This document shows positions 45,301 through 58,309 of a stretch of DNA of 64,000 nucleotides, piece by piece (positions within the stretch are counted from its first letter, which is position 1; each line of letters starts with the position of its first letter). The stretch is from Pomphorhynchus laevis (lineage: Eukaryota > Acanthocephala > Palaeacanthocephala > Echinorhynchida > Pomphorhynchidae), in assembly GCA_012934845.2 (NCBI GenBank), contig WNNJ02000147.1:1-64000 (forward strand). Reading direction: 5' to 3'. Both the position numbers and the translations under genes were made by a program. The notes under the pieces are model-generated. The model was not told the origin of the DNA and did no database searches. It saw only the letters and a list, made by a program, of their open reading frames with translations.

Positions 45301-46180
45301 ATCTTTCAGGATCTGCATCCTTGCATCCTTATATCCTTGTGATGAAAGAACGACCGATCGCATCCCTGCGATCGGTCGTTCTTACATCACAAGGATTGGC
45401 CGGGGTTACAGCAAAGCAAGCTGATCTAGGTGCCGGTGTACGGATGTGTGAGTTGTATAACCCTTGAATAAGGGGCTACGTCTAGACCACGCCGGGTGGG
45501 GTCCTTCACAGTTGGAGCATTGAGGGGAGAGGCCACATTTCCCCTCATAGTCTTCCCCAGTCTTACATACACCACAAGTATGGGACCCAGAACAAGTGGA
45601 GGCCCACTGTCCCCATCCATTGCATCTATTGCAATGTAAATACGTAAGTGAGTCTGCCATAATTACTGTGAAAACCAGATTGCTACCTAAGAATGTGTTG
45701 CATTTGCTGTTAGCAAGGAGCTCAGCATTATCCACGGAAGTGGAGTAGAACGAAATAGGAATGGCTAGACCATTATCCCCATAATGGAGCGAGTGTTTGT
45801 TACCTTAAAGCCTTCTCGAAGTTTTCAATATCTTCACCAGAGGCATACGCAGGAAAACTCGAAATCTTTAAAGTTGCTTGAATGGGCTTATAATCAGCCG
45901 AGCCATGGTCAGACAAGTTTTTGTGAAGTAGTGTAGATATAAGTAAGCCAGATCTGGCGAAGAAAAAGAAATTCGAGCTTCCGCTTCGAAGAATAGAGGG
46001 AGTTCACCATCCGTGCTATAAACATAGATATTTGCAATATCACTAACTTTAATCCTTCTTTGACTGTATCTATATTGAAAGCAAAAACTGTTGGATTCTT
46101 TAATGTACCGATAGTGTTTCCGCTGTTGCACATTTTTTCGCATTATTATAAAATATGTCATTGTATACTCCGTATACGTT
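42400..46180 (-). mobile_element. I/Jockey-type LINE with zinc-knuckle ORF1, decayed
   Basis: From 5' to 3' on the minus strand: an ORF1 piece (45868-46161), then three cysteine knuckles CNRCNGWGQWASTCSG, CGVCKTGEDYEGKCG and CSNCEGPHPAW (45406-45660). Next come an APE endonuclease with SCIDANVIVLQETRS (about 44880-44930) and LLGDFNDRTSRW (about 44565-44600), and a reverse transcriptase with FLDFSTAFY, CAQGSPLSPILY and VVYADDTTSLFSG (42997-43386). The LQET wording points to the I/LOA/R1 side. Several stops and frameshifts. Confidence 0.82.
45333..45396. repeat. Hairpin of 30-bp arms with a 4-bp loop
   Basis: Arms 45333-45362 and 45367-45396 pair with a single mismatch around TCCC. The centre is CGATCGCA/TGCGATCG. 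It lies between the endonuclease and knuckle regions of the surrounding LINE. Confidence 0.9.
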
Positions 46181-46384
46181 CTCTTGTTATCTTGAAAATT
46201 TATCTACTCTAGTAACTTTCATGCAGTAAATTCGTAAATTGAGTGTGCAGAATGTTTTTTTGATTAGCCGATTTACTGTGTGAAGTCAATAAAGCCATAA
46301 TTATATTTTAATAGCCTATTTTTCATTTCCTTGTTGCAGTGTCATTTTTACGAAATGCAATTAATATGTTATTTTAAAAAGCTT

Positions 46385-48350
46385 AAAAAAGGATTTATTT
46401 TAACGTGGCAAATGCGTGCCAGCGCACGGTTACATGACCACAACAAAACAAAACTGTAAATCAGGTGTCGAGAAGGTGTGAACGGAGGAGGTGTTTGAAT
46501 GTGATAAAGGAGGGGCGCTGCGGACGTCGAAAAAGAGTTTATTCCAGGCGAGTGAGGCAACAACGAGGAAGAATTGTAGACCGTAGTTGTTGGAGTAATT
46601 AGGAACGTGGAGTAAGAGGGTATGACGGGAACGCAGCGAAATCGAGGTGGGGCGAGTATCGTCTAAGAAAAGAAGATTGATGAACGATGGGGTGCCGACG
46701 GCGATTAGACGAAAAGTTACGAGAAGGCGGAGTTTGATGCGGATGTGGATGGTGGGCCAGGCTAGTTTGGCAAGATATGTGGATGTGTGGTCGAAGCGAC
46801 GAGGACGAAAGAGCACTAGAACGGCGGAGTTGATTATTCGTTGTAGGAGTAGGATGATGGATTTTGGAGAATTGGCGAAAAGGCTAAGGCAGTAATCGAT
46901 TTTAGGGAAAAGAAGCGATGAAAGAAGAGACATACAATAACGGAAGTCGATAAGGGGGCGAATACGGCGGATGTCACGGAGAATTAAGATAGATGAGCGG
47001 ACCTTGTCACGGACGAAGGGTTTAAGGGAAAGGTGATCATCGAAATGGAAGCCTAAGAAAGTGAGATTGTGGACAATGGGGATGATCGATGCGACAAAAT
47101 ATACAGTGGGAGGAGATATGTTTGGTTTACGGGGGAGGATCCACATTATTTTGGACTTTTCGGGGTTTAGAACGATATGGAGATTGAAGAGACGTTTGTA
47201 GATAGAAGAAAGACAGTTGGAGGCAGAAATGCCGATATCGTGTATGCGATGTGCGGGTGCATGAGCATAGATGAGGATGTCATCGGCTTATTGCATGACG
47301 TTAAAGGAGTAAGATTTGATAAACGGAGAGAGATCGGCAAGCAGAAGAGAGAAAAGCAGGGGACATAGGATTGAACCTTGTGGGACCCCGCAAAAATAGG
47401 GATGGGAGGGGAGGATGATGAATTAGAACAGACGCGAAAGGAACGGTCGGATAGATATAAGGCAAACCATGCTACGGAGGAGGAAGAAAAGCCGTAATCA
47501 TAACAAAGGCGAGAAAGAAGGACGAAGTGGTCGACAATGTTGAATGCGGAGGAGAGGTCGAGGGAGATAAGAACACTATATAGAGTCTTGTCTCGAGAAA
47601 TGAGTAAGTCGTTGTACACTTTTATGCATGCGATTTTTGTGGAGTGATTAGAGCGGAAAGCGGATTGGAAAGGAGGGTACAGATTGGATGATGATAGATA
47701 AGCGTTGATCTGTATTAATAAGAGGCGTTCTAAGAGCTTAGAAAGAGTAAGGAGTGGTGAAATGGGGCGATATTTAGAAGGAAGGAAGGAGTCAAGCGAT
47801 TGTTTCTTAAAGAGGGGTCGAACGATTGTAGGATTTCCAGTGTGAAGCGAAGATACGACTGCGGATGGACGAGTTAAACAAGGTTGTGAGAAATGGGGAT
47901 GTCGATGAGCATATAGATTTTAATATGTGAGTATGCAGGGGATCGGCAGGTGAGGTTTTGTTGGGCAAGGACATGAGGACAGATGATACTTCTGTAGGTG
48001 AGACAGGGAGAAGATGAAAGAGTTCCGGAAGGATGAGGCTAGACTGGGCAGAGTGGGATAGGATGGAGACCGGGGTGTGAGAGAGCAACGTGGATACTTT
48101 ATCTGGAGAAATGACGAATAATCATTGGCATTGATGTTGCACGGCGAAGAGGAGCGAGCAAGGATTGAGTTAAAAGTATGCCAGAGAGTCTTAGAGTTGA
48201 ATGAAGTGATGATTTTATGCTGCCAGTATGAGTGGCATTTGGTACATAGTAGGTTGAGATGACACCGGCGAAGAGCAAGATAGGAATCACGGAAAGACAT
48301 ATTGATCGAGCGGAAAACCAAACATATCTCCTCCCACTGTATATTTTGTC
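46385..48350 (-). mobile_element. CR1/L2-group LINE (family D), 5'-truncated
   Basis: Minus-strand RT pieces: LISLDLSSAFNIVDHFVLL (about 47540-47590), a YADD-region piece and the long C-terminal frame 46430-47146 with DYCLSLFANSPKS and RRFDHTSTYLAKLAW. It ends with the family tail CGTGGCAAATGCGTGCCAGC (46404-46423, plus-strand sense). It abuts an inverted second copy at about 48350. Confidence 0.88.
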
Positions 48351-49060
48351 GCATCGATCATCCCCATTGTCCACAATCTCACTTTCTTAAGCTTCCATTT
48401 CGATGATCACCTTTCCCTTAAACCCTTCGTCCGTGACAAGGTCCGCTCATCTATCTTAATTCTCCGTGACATCCGCCGTATTCGCCCCCTTATCGACTTC
48501 CGTTATTGTATGTCTCTTCTTTCATCGCTTATTTTCCCTAAAATCGATTACTGCCTTAGCCTTTTCGCCAATTCTCCAAAATCCATCATCCTACTCCTAA
48601 AACGAATAATCAACTTCGCCGTTCTAGTGCTCTTTCGTCCTCGTCGCTTCGACCACACATCCACATATCTTGCCAAACTAGCCTGGCCCACCATCAACAT
48701 CCGCATCAAACTCCGCCTTCTTCTCGTTACTTTTCGTCTCATCGCTGTCGGCTCCCCATCGTTCATCAACCTTCCTTTCTTAGACGATACTCGCCCCACC
48801 TCACTATCTCTTCGTTCCTGTCATACCCTCTTACCCCACGTTCGTAATTACTCCAACAACTACGGTCTCCGATCCTTCCTCGTCGCCGCCTCACCTCGCC
48901 TGGAATCAACTCCCTCTCGACGTCCGCCGCGCCCCCTCCTTCATCACATTCAAACACCTCCTCCGTTCACACCTTCTCGACACCTGATTCACAGTCTCGT
49001 TCTGTTGTGGTCATGTAACCGTGCGCTGGCACGCATTTGCCACGTTAAAATAAATCCTTT
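48340..49060 (+). mobile_element. CR1/L2-group LINE 3' fragment (family D), inverted neighbour
   Basis: The frame 48510-49181 reads SLFANSPKSIILLLKRIINF and on to the 3' tail TGGCACGCATTTGCCACGTT. It is very close to 46385-47110 in reverse, so the two form an inverted pair with about 1.2 kb between the arms. Confidence 0.88.
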
Positions 49061-49084
49061 TTTTAAAGGTAATGAAAGGCAATT

Positions 49085-49198
49085 AAAGAAAATTAAAGGT
49101 AATCTTCAGAAAATTAAAGGTAATTTTCTGAAGATGCTAACAGAAGTTAGCGAAATATCAAAAAAATCCTCTTTTCTTTGATCCAGCTCCAATAATTA
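49085..49198. repeat. MITE-like fragment joined to the LINE 3' end
   Basis: It holds the hairpin ATCTTCAGAAAATTA/TAATTTTCTGAAGAT, then GTTAGCGAAATAT and, at 49178-49198, the terminal repeat TTTGATCCAGCTCCAATAAT also seen at 841-865 and 1053-1077. Confidence 0.65.
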
Positions 49199-50199
49199 AA
49201 AAAGTTCTACAACATGGAGAGCGCAAAAAGAGCTTACTTAAAATAAAATGAAGCATGGGGCATAGTTGGGCAATAATTTCGATTGCTGACATATTAACTG
49301 CATCTGCTTTGATAATGCCATTTCATGTAGATTTGAAAATCTTTGGAAAGTTATATTATCGAATATAATTTATCTTTTTGATTGCACACAAGCAATATAT
49401 TTACAAATTTCCCTTTTGCATTTATCCGAATTCATTGGGAGCAAAGTGGGTAGGATAATGGGCAAAGGGGTGCGATAACTGCAGAAGGTGATAACAAGAA
49501 CGGAAAATGTTAGATACACGATTCTATGTTCCTATTATAACTAATAAGGACAATAATTAAAGAAAATCGATTATTTCATAATCACTATATCCGAACACCT
49601 TCATTCTTCCGTGTTCTACATCCAAAATTAAAGTTTAATTTTCACAATGGAATTAACTAAAAACATGAGTGTTTAAAATACTCGATTGTGATGCGGATTC
49701 ATTAGAATAACAAAAAGGATCACAAAATATGAATTAAAAACAATTAGCAAAAAATCTTTTAGCATAAACAAATTAAAATCGAGCTATAGTAGAGCTATCT
49801 AGGTATATCTGGATTTAGTCATGCAAGAATAACAATCTTAGATCGAACATATCAAAATTACAAATCCGCAGGACATCAAGCTGATAAAATATTGAATTCT
49901 TGATATTTTTGGATTCTTTAAATTGATTATATCTGAAAATTAATTTTCCTTAAAATACTTAAATACATATTGGGAGATGGTCTTAGCAAACAAGCGATTT
50001 CAATATGCTGAAACTCCAAATTTTAAACAAGGTATTGCCTACTCTCGCCTAATGAAAGATAGTTTTTAAATATATACTCGTTGTTGTACGTCTGAGTAAA
50101 TCTTGAAATGTTCAAAATGATTACAAACTAATCCTTTACAATTCATTTTTTGCAAATATCACCAATACAGTGTATTACCAATACAGTGTATTACCGTGC

Positions 50200-50221
50200 A
50201 CTGATGCTGATCAGCATCAGT
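50200..50221. repeat. Perfect 22-bp palindrome
   Basis: It is centred on GCTGATCAGC and has no loop. It follows directly on two tandem copies of CAATACAGTGTATTAC, itself a partial inverted repeat. Confidence 0.8.
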
Positions 50222-52257
50222 GTACGGAGAAAGCAGATAATAAGGGTCGAAACGTGAAATGTAGGTCTGGGTCAGCAGCTGATGAGACCCACCCAGACTG
50301 ATTAGTAGTGTCCTGCTGTATCAAAAATAAGATCAATACCTGTGAGGATAATATCGTGCCACAATCAGAAAAAATTTCTGCTCACAGATGCAATCAAGTA
50401 CAATTTACTTTTATATTTCGCTAGCTTATGCTCCATTATCAAAAAATCAAGTTTTCGGCTTTTTCTTATAAAATTGTAGAGTACATTCATCGTGTTACTT
50501 TTAATTTTGTAATTATATTGAACATAATATATATTATGATATATAATATACCAATTTATGATATAATAATTTTGTTCATTAAACAATATAAATTATCTAA
50601 AATTTAGCTAATAAAGCGGTCAAGCAATACTAAATTATCATTATTCAATAGTATTCATTAAAGAAGTTATTAAAATTATAATAAATAAAATTTAATTGGA
50701 TTATAAATTATACTGCAGTCACAATAAGCAAAGCATAAAGCTTTTTACTATTAACTCTTTGGCTAAACTTCCTTAATCGGAAATAATCATCAATTATATA
50801 GTGATCATAATAAATTTCGGAAAATTAATTTTCCATTAAAAACTTCAGCAAGTTCCAATCGCAAAGGTTATCTTAAGACAATTATGAATAACATTCAAAA
50901 TAATTTGCCATCTAGCCTCTAAATTCGAATTTTTTAACTACTAAACAAATTGTTATCATCTGGAATATTTAACAAATCCGTTTTTAAGTCCTTGATGGGC
51001 ATATACGTTTCCCGCTTTACATTTTAATTTCTTGTTAAGCATGTCACAGTATCTGAAACTATTCTTCGTGAATTTACCTTCCTTTGTTAGCATATTAAAG
51101 AAATCTAAAACACTAAATTTTACTTTAGACACGGTATACTGGAAATAAAACCCCCATGAGTCATTTAGAAGAAAATATGAAATTTGATCGTAATTGTAAC
51201 AGACACAATACTACATTGTTATAATATAGTGTTATATTTGAAATTTGGCAAATAACTTCAAACGTTTACCAGGGTGGTGAGCATACCTTAACAATAAAGG
51301 TTATTATATGCTTCTCATAGTCGTATACCTATATATTCATTAAAATTAATTGTGACATTATTTTATTGAAGTTTAAAAAAGCACTTTAGGAAATTGACAA
51401 ACCTAAATTGAATTCATGTAAACTCAATATTATGAATTCATCTCTAAATTTAGTATGTACTTTCCAACAATATAATCGAAAGTTCGGATAAAAAATATCG
51501 ATACGGCACAATATCAAAATTTTGAGAAAAAATAGTTTTCAAAGTAAAACATTATTTTTCGTGAATGATAAATTGTCAAGCTACGGGTCATAAGATAGAT
51601 AAGTGGCTGTAATTTAAGATGCTAAAGTAGTCCACACATATAATCTCGGGTAAACCGATGACTAGATAATTCTATTGCTTAATAAAGAAGAGAGATAGAA
51701 AGAGGTAAGGCATAAGGCTCGCTGAAGCAAAACTTGTTTTAACTAAAACATAATGAGAAACAGCCCGATAATCAATCGTATTTATTCTAACATAAAATAT
51801 AGTAATTTCAACAACCATTAAAGGCAACTATAGGAACGTAACATATAATAGTGTAATCAGAAGTAGTAAAGTTCCTAGACCTTATTCTCAAGTTTTTTAT
51901 TCAATAATCCAAATTCAACAGGCGATAATACGTGAATATAATCTCGCTTTTTATGTTTTCCAAAACGTTGTGAAAAATCCTTCTTGTATCTTCTCGGTTC
52001 ACCAACGTACTCTTAAGATATTCAGCTCAATCTTCTTATTTATAGAGAGACGTTTCAATATGAATATATTGAGAATTAATATATACACGAGCTCAAATGA
52101 ATATATTGCTTGTATTTGCAAAGTATTCTAGTTTGTCCAAGCATTTTCCGGTTTCCTGGTGTAATTTGTACTTAGGTGGATTTGAATTAGAAAGCGTAAT
52201 TTTTCCGCTTGCATTCGTTAGTGAACACAAAATTACGGACATTAATATATAAACAAT

Positions 52258-52395
52258 AACCCAGCAGATTGACTGATAAGAATCAAGTTACTTGACTGAG
52301 ACTACATATTTTGTAATGCAAATAAATTTAAAATGATGAAAATATATTTTTCTTAATAAAGAGATTTTACAACCCAGTATTTTTATAAAATGATA
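52258..52395. repeat. Dispersed repeat copy
   Basis: It shares CCCAGCAGATTGACTGA, GACTGAGACTACATATTTTG and TACAACCCA with the copies upstream of the VRK-like gene (32307-32450), 20 kb away. Confidence 0.75.
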
Positions 52396-53165
52396 TGTAA
52401 TATACAACGCATTGAAATATATGCATCGAGAGTGAAACGACGATGTACTTTATGGAATGTCGTAGTTAAATTTTTGTATTAATATAATGTCTAAGCTTTT
52501 CATGTAATAATATAATGTAATCGCAAATTAGCATTACATGTATGTGGCCAAATATTAGGACGTATTATCTCCAAACACATTGGAATTTTCTACTAAGCAA
52601 ACGACATACTTTGTACGGCACAACACGAAATCAAAATTTACTTTTGTAATCGTTACTATTTAGCATACTCCAGTGGTCAAGTGTAAATCTCTTTAAATAA
52701 ACGAAAATATGCGAATATTCGAATTCATAATGGAAAGTACAATTCACTGATGACAACGTATGACTGACTTTATATATTGGAAGTTAGAATAAGTTCGGTG
52801 ACAATTTGTTTTTGATATTGTAAGCTAGCTCGATGTTCGATTTATTTCTCTTATATTCACCCTCAGCATTCGAGAATAAGGGGTTTATTATATATGATGG
52901 GTAGAAGTCAAAAGAAGGTCAAATACTCGGAGATTGGTAGGAATATACGTAGGAGATCGATAAAAACATATAGGCGTTTCAAACAGATAAAATGAGATGT
53001 ATGCATAGGTAACGAAGAAAGAGGAAAAGGATTGAAAAGGATAGATTAGAACCATAATTTTGATGCGAGGGCGATTAAATTTCGACATTGAGAATACTGG
53101 AAGCTAGCGGGGCAATTAGCGAAGGCTTATCACATAAAATGTAGTAAAAAATATTATTACTGGCT

Positions 53166-53500
53166 TTTTATTTCCAGGAACTATCAGGTATAATTAAACG
53201 GCAACAAAAATTATTTTAATATTTCGCTAGTAACTACTAGCATCTTCAGAAATTAATATAAAATGAAATGTCACATAAATAAAGTTTCTTGTCGGTTTGC
53301 ACATTAATGCTGGAATCACGTACAAATGTTAGCAACGATTATGATTCCAGCATCAATGTGCAATCTGACAAGAAACTTTATTTATGTGACATTTTTTCAT
53401 TTTATCTTAATTTTCTGAAGATGCTACTAGTTACTAGCGAAATATAAAAATAATTTTTGTTGCCGTTTAATTATACCTGATAGTTCCTGGAAATTAAAAA
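53166..53500. repeat. 335-bp foldback element
   Basis: Two arms of about 155 bp (53166 to about 53318, and about 53341 to 53500) are inverted copies around a short centre. The outer ends read TTTCCAGGAACTATCAGG and, further in, ATTTCGCTAGTAACTA and TGTCACATAAATAAAG. Shortened relatives lie at 20485-20596, 49085-49198 and near 50415. No protein is encoded, so it is probably a non-autonomous DNA element. Confidence 0.85.
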
Positions 53501-53689
53501 AAATTAAATACAGATCAGTATGGATATATTTTTATTATTACTGTACTACACTCCAACAGTATACTTTGAACAATACTGTTCGATACTGGCATCGAACGAC
53601 GGATAGTCCTCTCAATTTAAAATTGAGAGACAATTTTAAATAATTAAGACAATTTAAAATTGTCTCAAATTTATAATTGTAACTAAATT

Positions 53690-56600
53690 GTTATAATTAT
53701 TGCTGTCAGTTCCAGATTATTCCTGTCAGATTTATCAATCTCTCGATAAAAGGTCATGCCTAAGAAAGCGCGATCTCAGATCCAAGCATTCATTTTCCTT
53801 CATTTCTGATCAAGCATCTCACACATCGGAATGCAATGATGGTTACACCAATTTTGAAGTTGGATGCGATTCCAAAGATTGTGATGTATGGACACTTGTT
53901 CGTGTTAAAATATCCGACCACTCGTTGTATAAACGTAAACAGTTCACATGCGGTTTTTCTACATCAGTATGACTACTACAGTTATCCTGCTCCTCTATTC
54001 CTCTATCACACACGATTACTAAGACCAATGCTGTTTTAGATGTTTCCCTCGCATCAACACCTGACTTCGCATCTTATAATCCCATTATTGAACATACTCT
54101 CTCACACACTCCTCGTTCAACTACGTACCAAACTTCCATTAATCTTTCTCATTTTAACAATGCTAACGATAAAGCTTTTCATCTCGTACCTCCTCTTTCG
54201 TATACCTCCCCCAATCTAAATAAATCTCAAACTTCTTTATTCTCTTCACGTACTTCTTACTCGACCTCCCCCGTATCACTTCTCAATAATTTACATCCTT
54301 CCATCAAAATCATTTCCGGCAGCATTACCGATCAACTAATTCAACACTCCATTCCTGTCACTCATGCCCCAACCTATCTTAATTCTCATTACTCTACCTC
54401 CCACATATCACTTTCCAATAATCTACATCCTTCCATCAAAATCATTTCCAGTAACATTTCCGATCAACTGATTCAACACTCCACTCCTGTCACTCATGCC
54501 CCAACCTATTTTAATTCTCCTTACTCTACCTCCCACGTAACACTTTCAAATAATTTACATCCTTCATTTAAAATCATATCCAGTCACATCTCTGATCAAC
54601 CGATTCAACACCCCGCTCCTGTCACACTTGCTCCAACCAATATTAATTCTTTATCAAGCACCCCTGTCATTTCCACTTCTATCTGCTCATCTACCTCGAC
54701 TCCTACCAGCTCTGTCCGTTTACCACTTCCACGAAATCGTTTTCCTTCAAGCGATCGCTGCATTATCATATCAAACTTAAAGCTTTCCGAATCTGCTTCT
54801 CCACAATCTAGCCTCGATGATGATGTATCTGCTTTCAGGTCTATCCTAGCAACCATTCTTCCTGACGATAACCCATCCCTCTTCAATAATATCGCTCCTG
54901 TATCCTTTATTCGTTTAAACAAATCCACTAAATCCAATCATCTTAGTCCTCTACTCTTAAAAATCGTTTTCCGACATAGTTCACATGCCTCTTCGGTACT
55001 CTCCCAACGTTTTAAACTTCTTACCTCTTCATCTACTTGTCGTATCTTTCCTGACTGCTCCCCTTCTGATATTGCCCAGCTCAATTTAGCTCGCATTGAG
55101 AAACATTGACGTGAAACAAACGGCGAGTCATCCTTATCTATACGTCAAATCAACGGAAATTTTCACGTTCTTCACACAAGGCCAAAAATTCGATGGCGTC
55201 CCATCTCTCCCCCTTGTCTTCTTCGCTAGTCGATCTCGCTCCTAAGCATACTTTTCGTCTTAGTCTATTCAACACTCGCTCCATACTTCATAAAGCTGAT
55301 ATGCTCCTCGATATCTTCGATCAATTATCTATCGATATTCTCTGCATTACCGAATCCTGGAACACTGACTCCGACGATCTTGCTATTCGTCGTCTATGTC
55401 GCTCTGGTTGTTCTCTAGTTGAATCAGCTCGTCAAATTGCCTCTCATGCATCTCTTGCTTCTAACCATGGCGGTATTGTTGCCATTGCTCATCACCCAAT
55501 GTCTCTAAGTAAAATTAACGTTAACATCCGTTACACCTCGTTCGAATTACTCATATGCAGATTATCAACTCCCTTCCCTCTGGAACTTGTGATTGTATAC
55601 CGTCCAGGTTCAGTTGCCCCATCATGTATTTTCTTTAAGCACCTTGCAGATCTAATGTCTCACTGTTCATTGTCTTATACTCCTTCTTTTGTTCTCGGTG
55701 ACTTTAACATTCGTCTTGATCGCCCGGCTGACTCTGACTCTATCACTTTAACTAATCTTTTTTCTGATTTTAACTATATATTACTACTAAACAAGCCCAA
55801 CTCATATTCTCGGCAGTGCTCTCGACATCATTGCTGTTCCTAACTGCTTCAATGAATATACATCCTTGTCAATTACTGATCGTGGTTTGTCCGAACATTT
55901 CCTTGTCACTCTTTCTTTTACTCGTCCCCATCCTCCTTCTCCGCCTTTACCATTATCGACACCAAGTCGACCCTGGAAGCTTCTCGATATCCCTATTATA
56001 TGCACAGCCTTACTCAATTCTTCACTCTGTTCACTTCATCTTAACTATTTATCTCCCGATGATGTCTGCATTCTGTATGATTCTGAACTTACGTCGATCC
56101 TCAACAACCTTATGCCTAGTCGACTTCGACGTTCTCAGCGCTTGCGCCATGCTCCCTGGTTCGATTCTGGCGGTACTGTTTCTAAGCGTCGACTCCGTCA
56201 CTCTTTTCGTATGTATAAACGCTTTCTTAAACGTTCTCCCAACTCACTTCCTCCAAATCTTCGTGATTCCTACTTTTCTCAACGCCGTTCACATCTCATT
56301 CTTATACGTACTAAACGTACTCTCTTTTGGCGAAATCAACTCGAGTCATCTTCCAACTCTAAATCTCATTGGAAAATCTTAAACTCAATTTTTTCACGAT
56401 CATCTATCCGTTGTAATATAAATCCTGATGAAATTTCTTCTTATCTACAAACTAAGCTATCTAATTTACTTTCCCTACTACCCATAGCCCCTTTGTACCC
56501 ACTATTCTCTTTAAATACTTCCCTCCCAGAATTATTCAACTTTCTTCCCGTTTCGTCTGATGAAGTTTCTTCAGTTCTGCTGTCATTACCTAATAAAACC

Positions 56601-58070
56601 TCTCCTTCTGACCCAATTCCCACTCACTTGCTTAAAAATATCTGCTCCTCTATCTTACCCTTCCTAACCACATTGTTCAACTCGTCCATCATATGTAGCC
56701 GTACATTGCCTTCCATCTATAAATGCGCCACCGTTCGTCCTCTCATTAAAAAGCAATCTCTCGACTCTTCACTACCATCTTCGTACTGTCCTATCTCACT
56801 TCTCCCAACCATCTCTAAACTCCTTGAGCGTCTCGTTCTTAAGCAAGTTAATACATATCTCTTTTCCTCCAACTTATTTCCTCCATTTCAAGCCGCTTTT
56901 CGCTCTAATTACTTTACCGAAATTGCCTGTCTTAAAGTTTATAACGACTTACTCATATCGCGCGATCATAAATTATGTAGTGTCATAGTTTCTCTTGATC
57001 TATCGTCTGCTTTTGACATCGTAGATCACTCGATTCTTCTCCATCGCCTTCGTCATGATTATTGATTCTCTTTACCAACTGTATCAATGATTTCTTCATA
57101 TCTATCAAACCGTACATTTCGCGTATATTCTAACTCTTCTCTCCCATCCTTCGTCCATTCCGTCCGGTGTTCCACAAGGCTCCGTATTAGGCCCTATACT
57201 TTTCTCTCTTCTTGGTGATTTGTCTTCGATTTGTCATAAATTTAACTTCCATGTTATGCAATATGCTGATGACATTCTCATCTATGATCATGCACCTGTT
57301 TATCGTATTCACGATCTTAGTGTTTCTGCTTCCGACTGTCTTGTCTCAATTTCCAATTATCTTTCTTCCCTTGGCCTTTCTGTGAATCCTGATAAATCCA
57401 AAATTATGTGGATCCTACCTCGACGCCTCGGTTTAGAACCTCCCTCCGTATCATTAAATTCTACAATTCTTCCTATCGTTGATAATCTCGTTTTCCTAGG
57501 CTTCCATTTCGACAACCGACTTTCACTTAAACCTTTCGATAGAGATAAAGTACGCTCATCTACCTTGATACTCCGCAACCTCCGTCAAGTTCGTAGATTG
57601 ATCGATGTTCCTTCTTATATGACTCTCATATCTCTCTTTTCTAGACTTGATTATTGTCTTAGTCTATTTTTCGACTCACCTAAATCAATTCTTCTTCCTC
57701 TACATGCATCGTCAACGCAGCCGTCCGAATTCTCCTCCGTTTTCGTCGTTTTGATCATACAACTTACCATCTTGCTTCTCTCGATTTACCTACAATTTAT
57801 TGTCGTCTTCAAATTCGTCTTCTCGTTGCATTCCGCCTTGTAACTTGTCATACACTTTCATTTCTCAACCTTCCTTTTCTTGATAATTCCCGTCCTGTTT
57901 ACCATCGTGGAATCATCTTCCCATTCATATACGACAATCAACTTCCCTGCAGTGCTTCAAACGTCAGATCCGATTCAATCTAAACAATTTATCTGCTTGA
58001 CTTTTTCATTTTTAGTGGACTTGTAAGCGTGCAGCTTGTACGCATTTGCCACGTTAAATAAATTTGTATT
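53690..58070 (+). mobile_element. CR1/L2-group LINE (family D), fullest copy
   Basis: An N-terminal part open from about 53972 to a TGA at 55107-55109 carries an RRM-like block RCIIISNLKLSESAS and the conserved ETNGESSLSIRQING. The endonuclease (55193-55843) has FRLSLFNTRSILHKA, the CITESWNTDSDD segment and LGDFNIRLDRP. The reverse transcriptase has SLDLSSAFDIVDHSILL (56990-57040), FHVMQYADDILIY (57250-57290) and NPDKSKIMW. The end carries TACGCATTTGCCACGTT. At least four frameshifts or stops separate these parts, and no in-frame ATG opens the first. The 5' end is not exactly placed. Confidence 0.88.
54279..54660 (+). repeat. Three tandem 132-bp units inside the LINE N-terminal frame
   Basis: Units start at 54279, 54411 and 54543, each with AATAAT.TACATCCTTC and GATCAAC.GATTCAACAC. 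The period of 44 codons keeps the frame, so the protein gains repeats around NNLHPSIKII and APVTLAPT. Confidence 0.9.
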
Positions 58071-58309
58071 ATTAATAGCTGTCCTTGTAAATCATCGCAA
58101 TTGGCACGTGCAAATGACGCATTAAGCTGAACACATGCAGATACTGTAACGATTTTCACTGGTGATATCTCTGATTTCAGTGTACGAGTTATATGGCTCT
58201 CTTATTCGTAATAATGAAGTTAAGGACTCCATGTTAACGAAGTTAATGACCTAAGTTTGTGAATTGCATATGATTTGAGCACAGCTCGTTACACCCAATC
58301 CGCTTGCTT

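Larger units (their letters stand above)
49199..53165. other. Gene-free AT-rich intergenic stretch
   Basis: No protein-coding gene recognised on either strand. It contains a tandem CAATACAGTGTATTAC pair at 50163-50194, a palindrome at 50200-50221, a short foldback word ATTTCGCTAG near 50415 and a dispersed repeat copy at 52258-52395. Confidence 0.6.
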
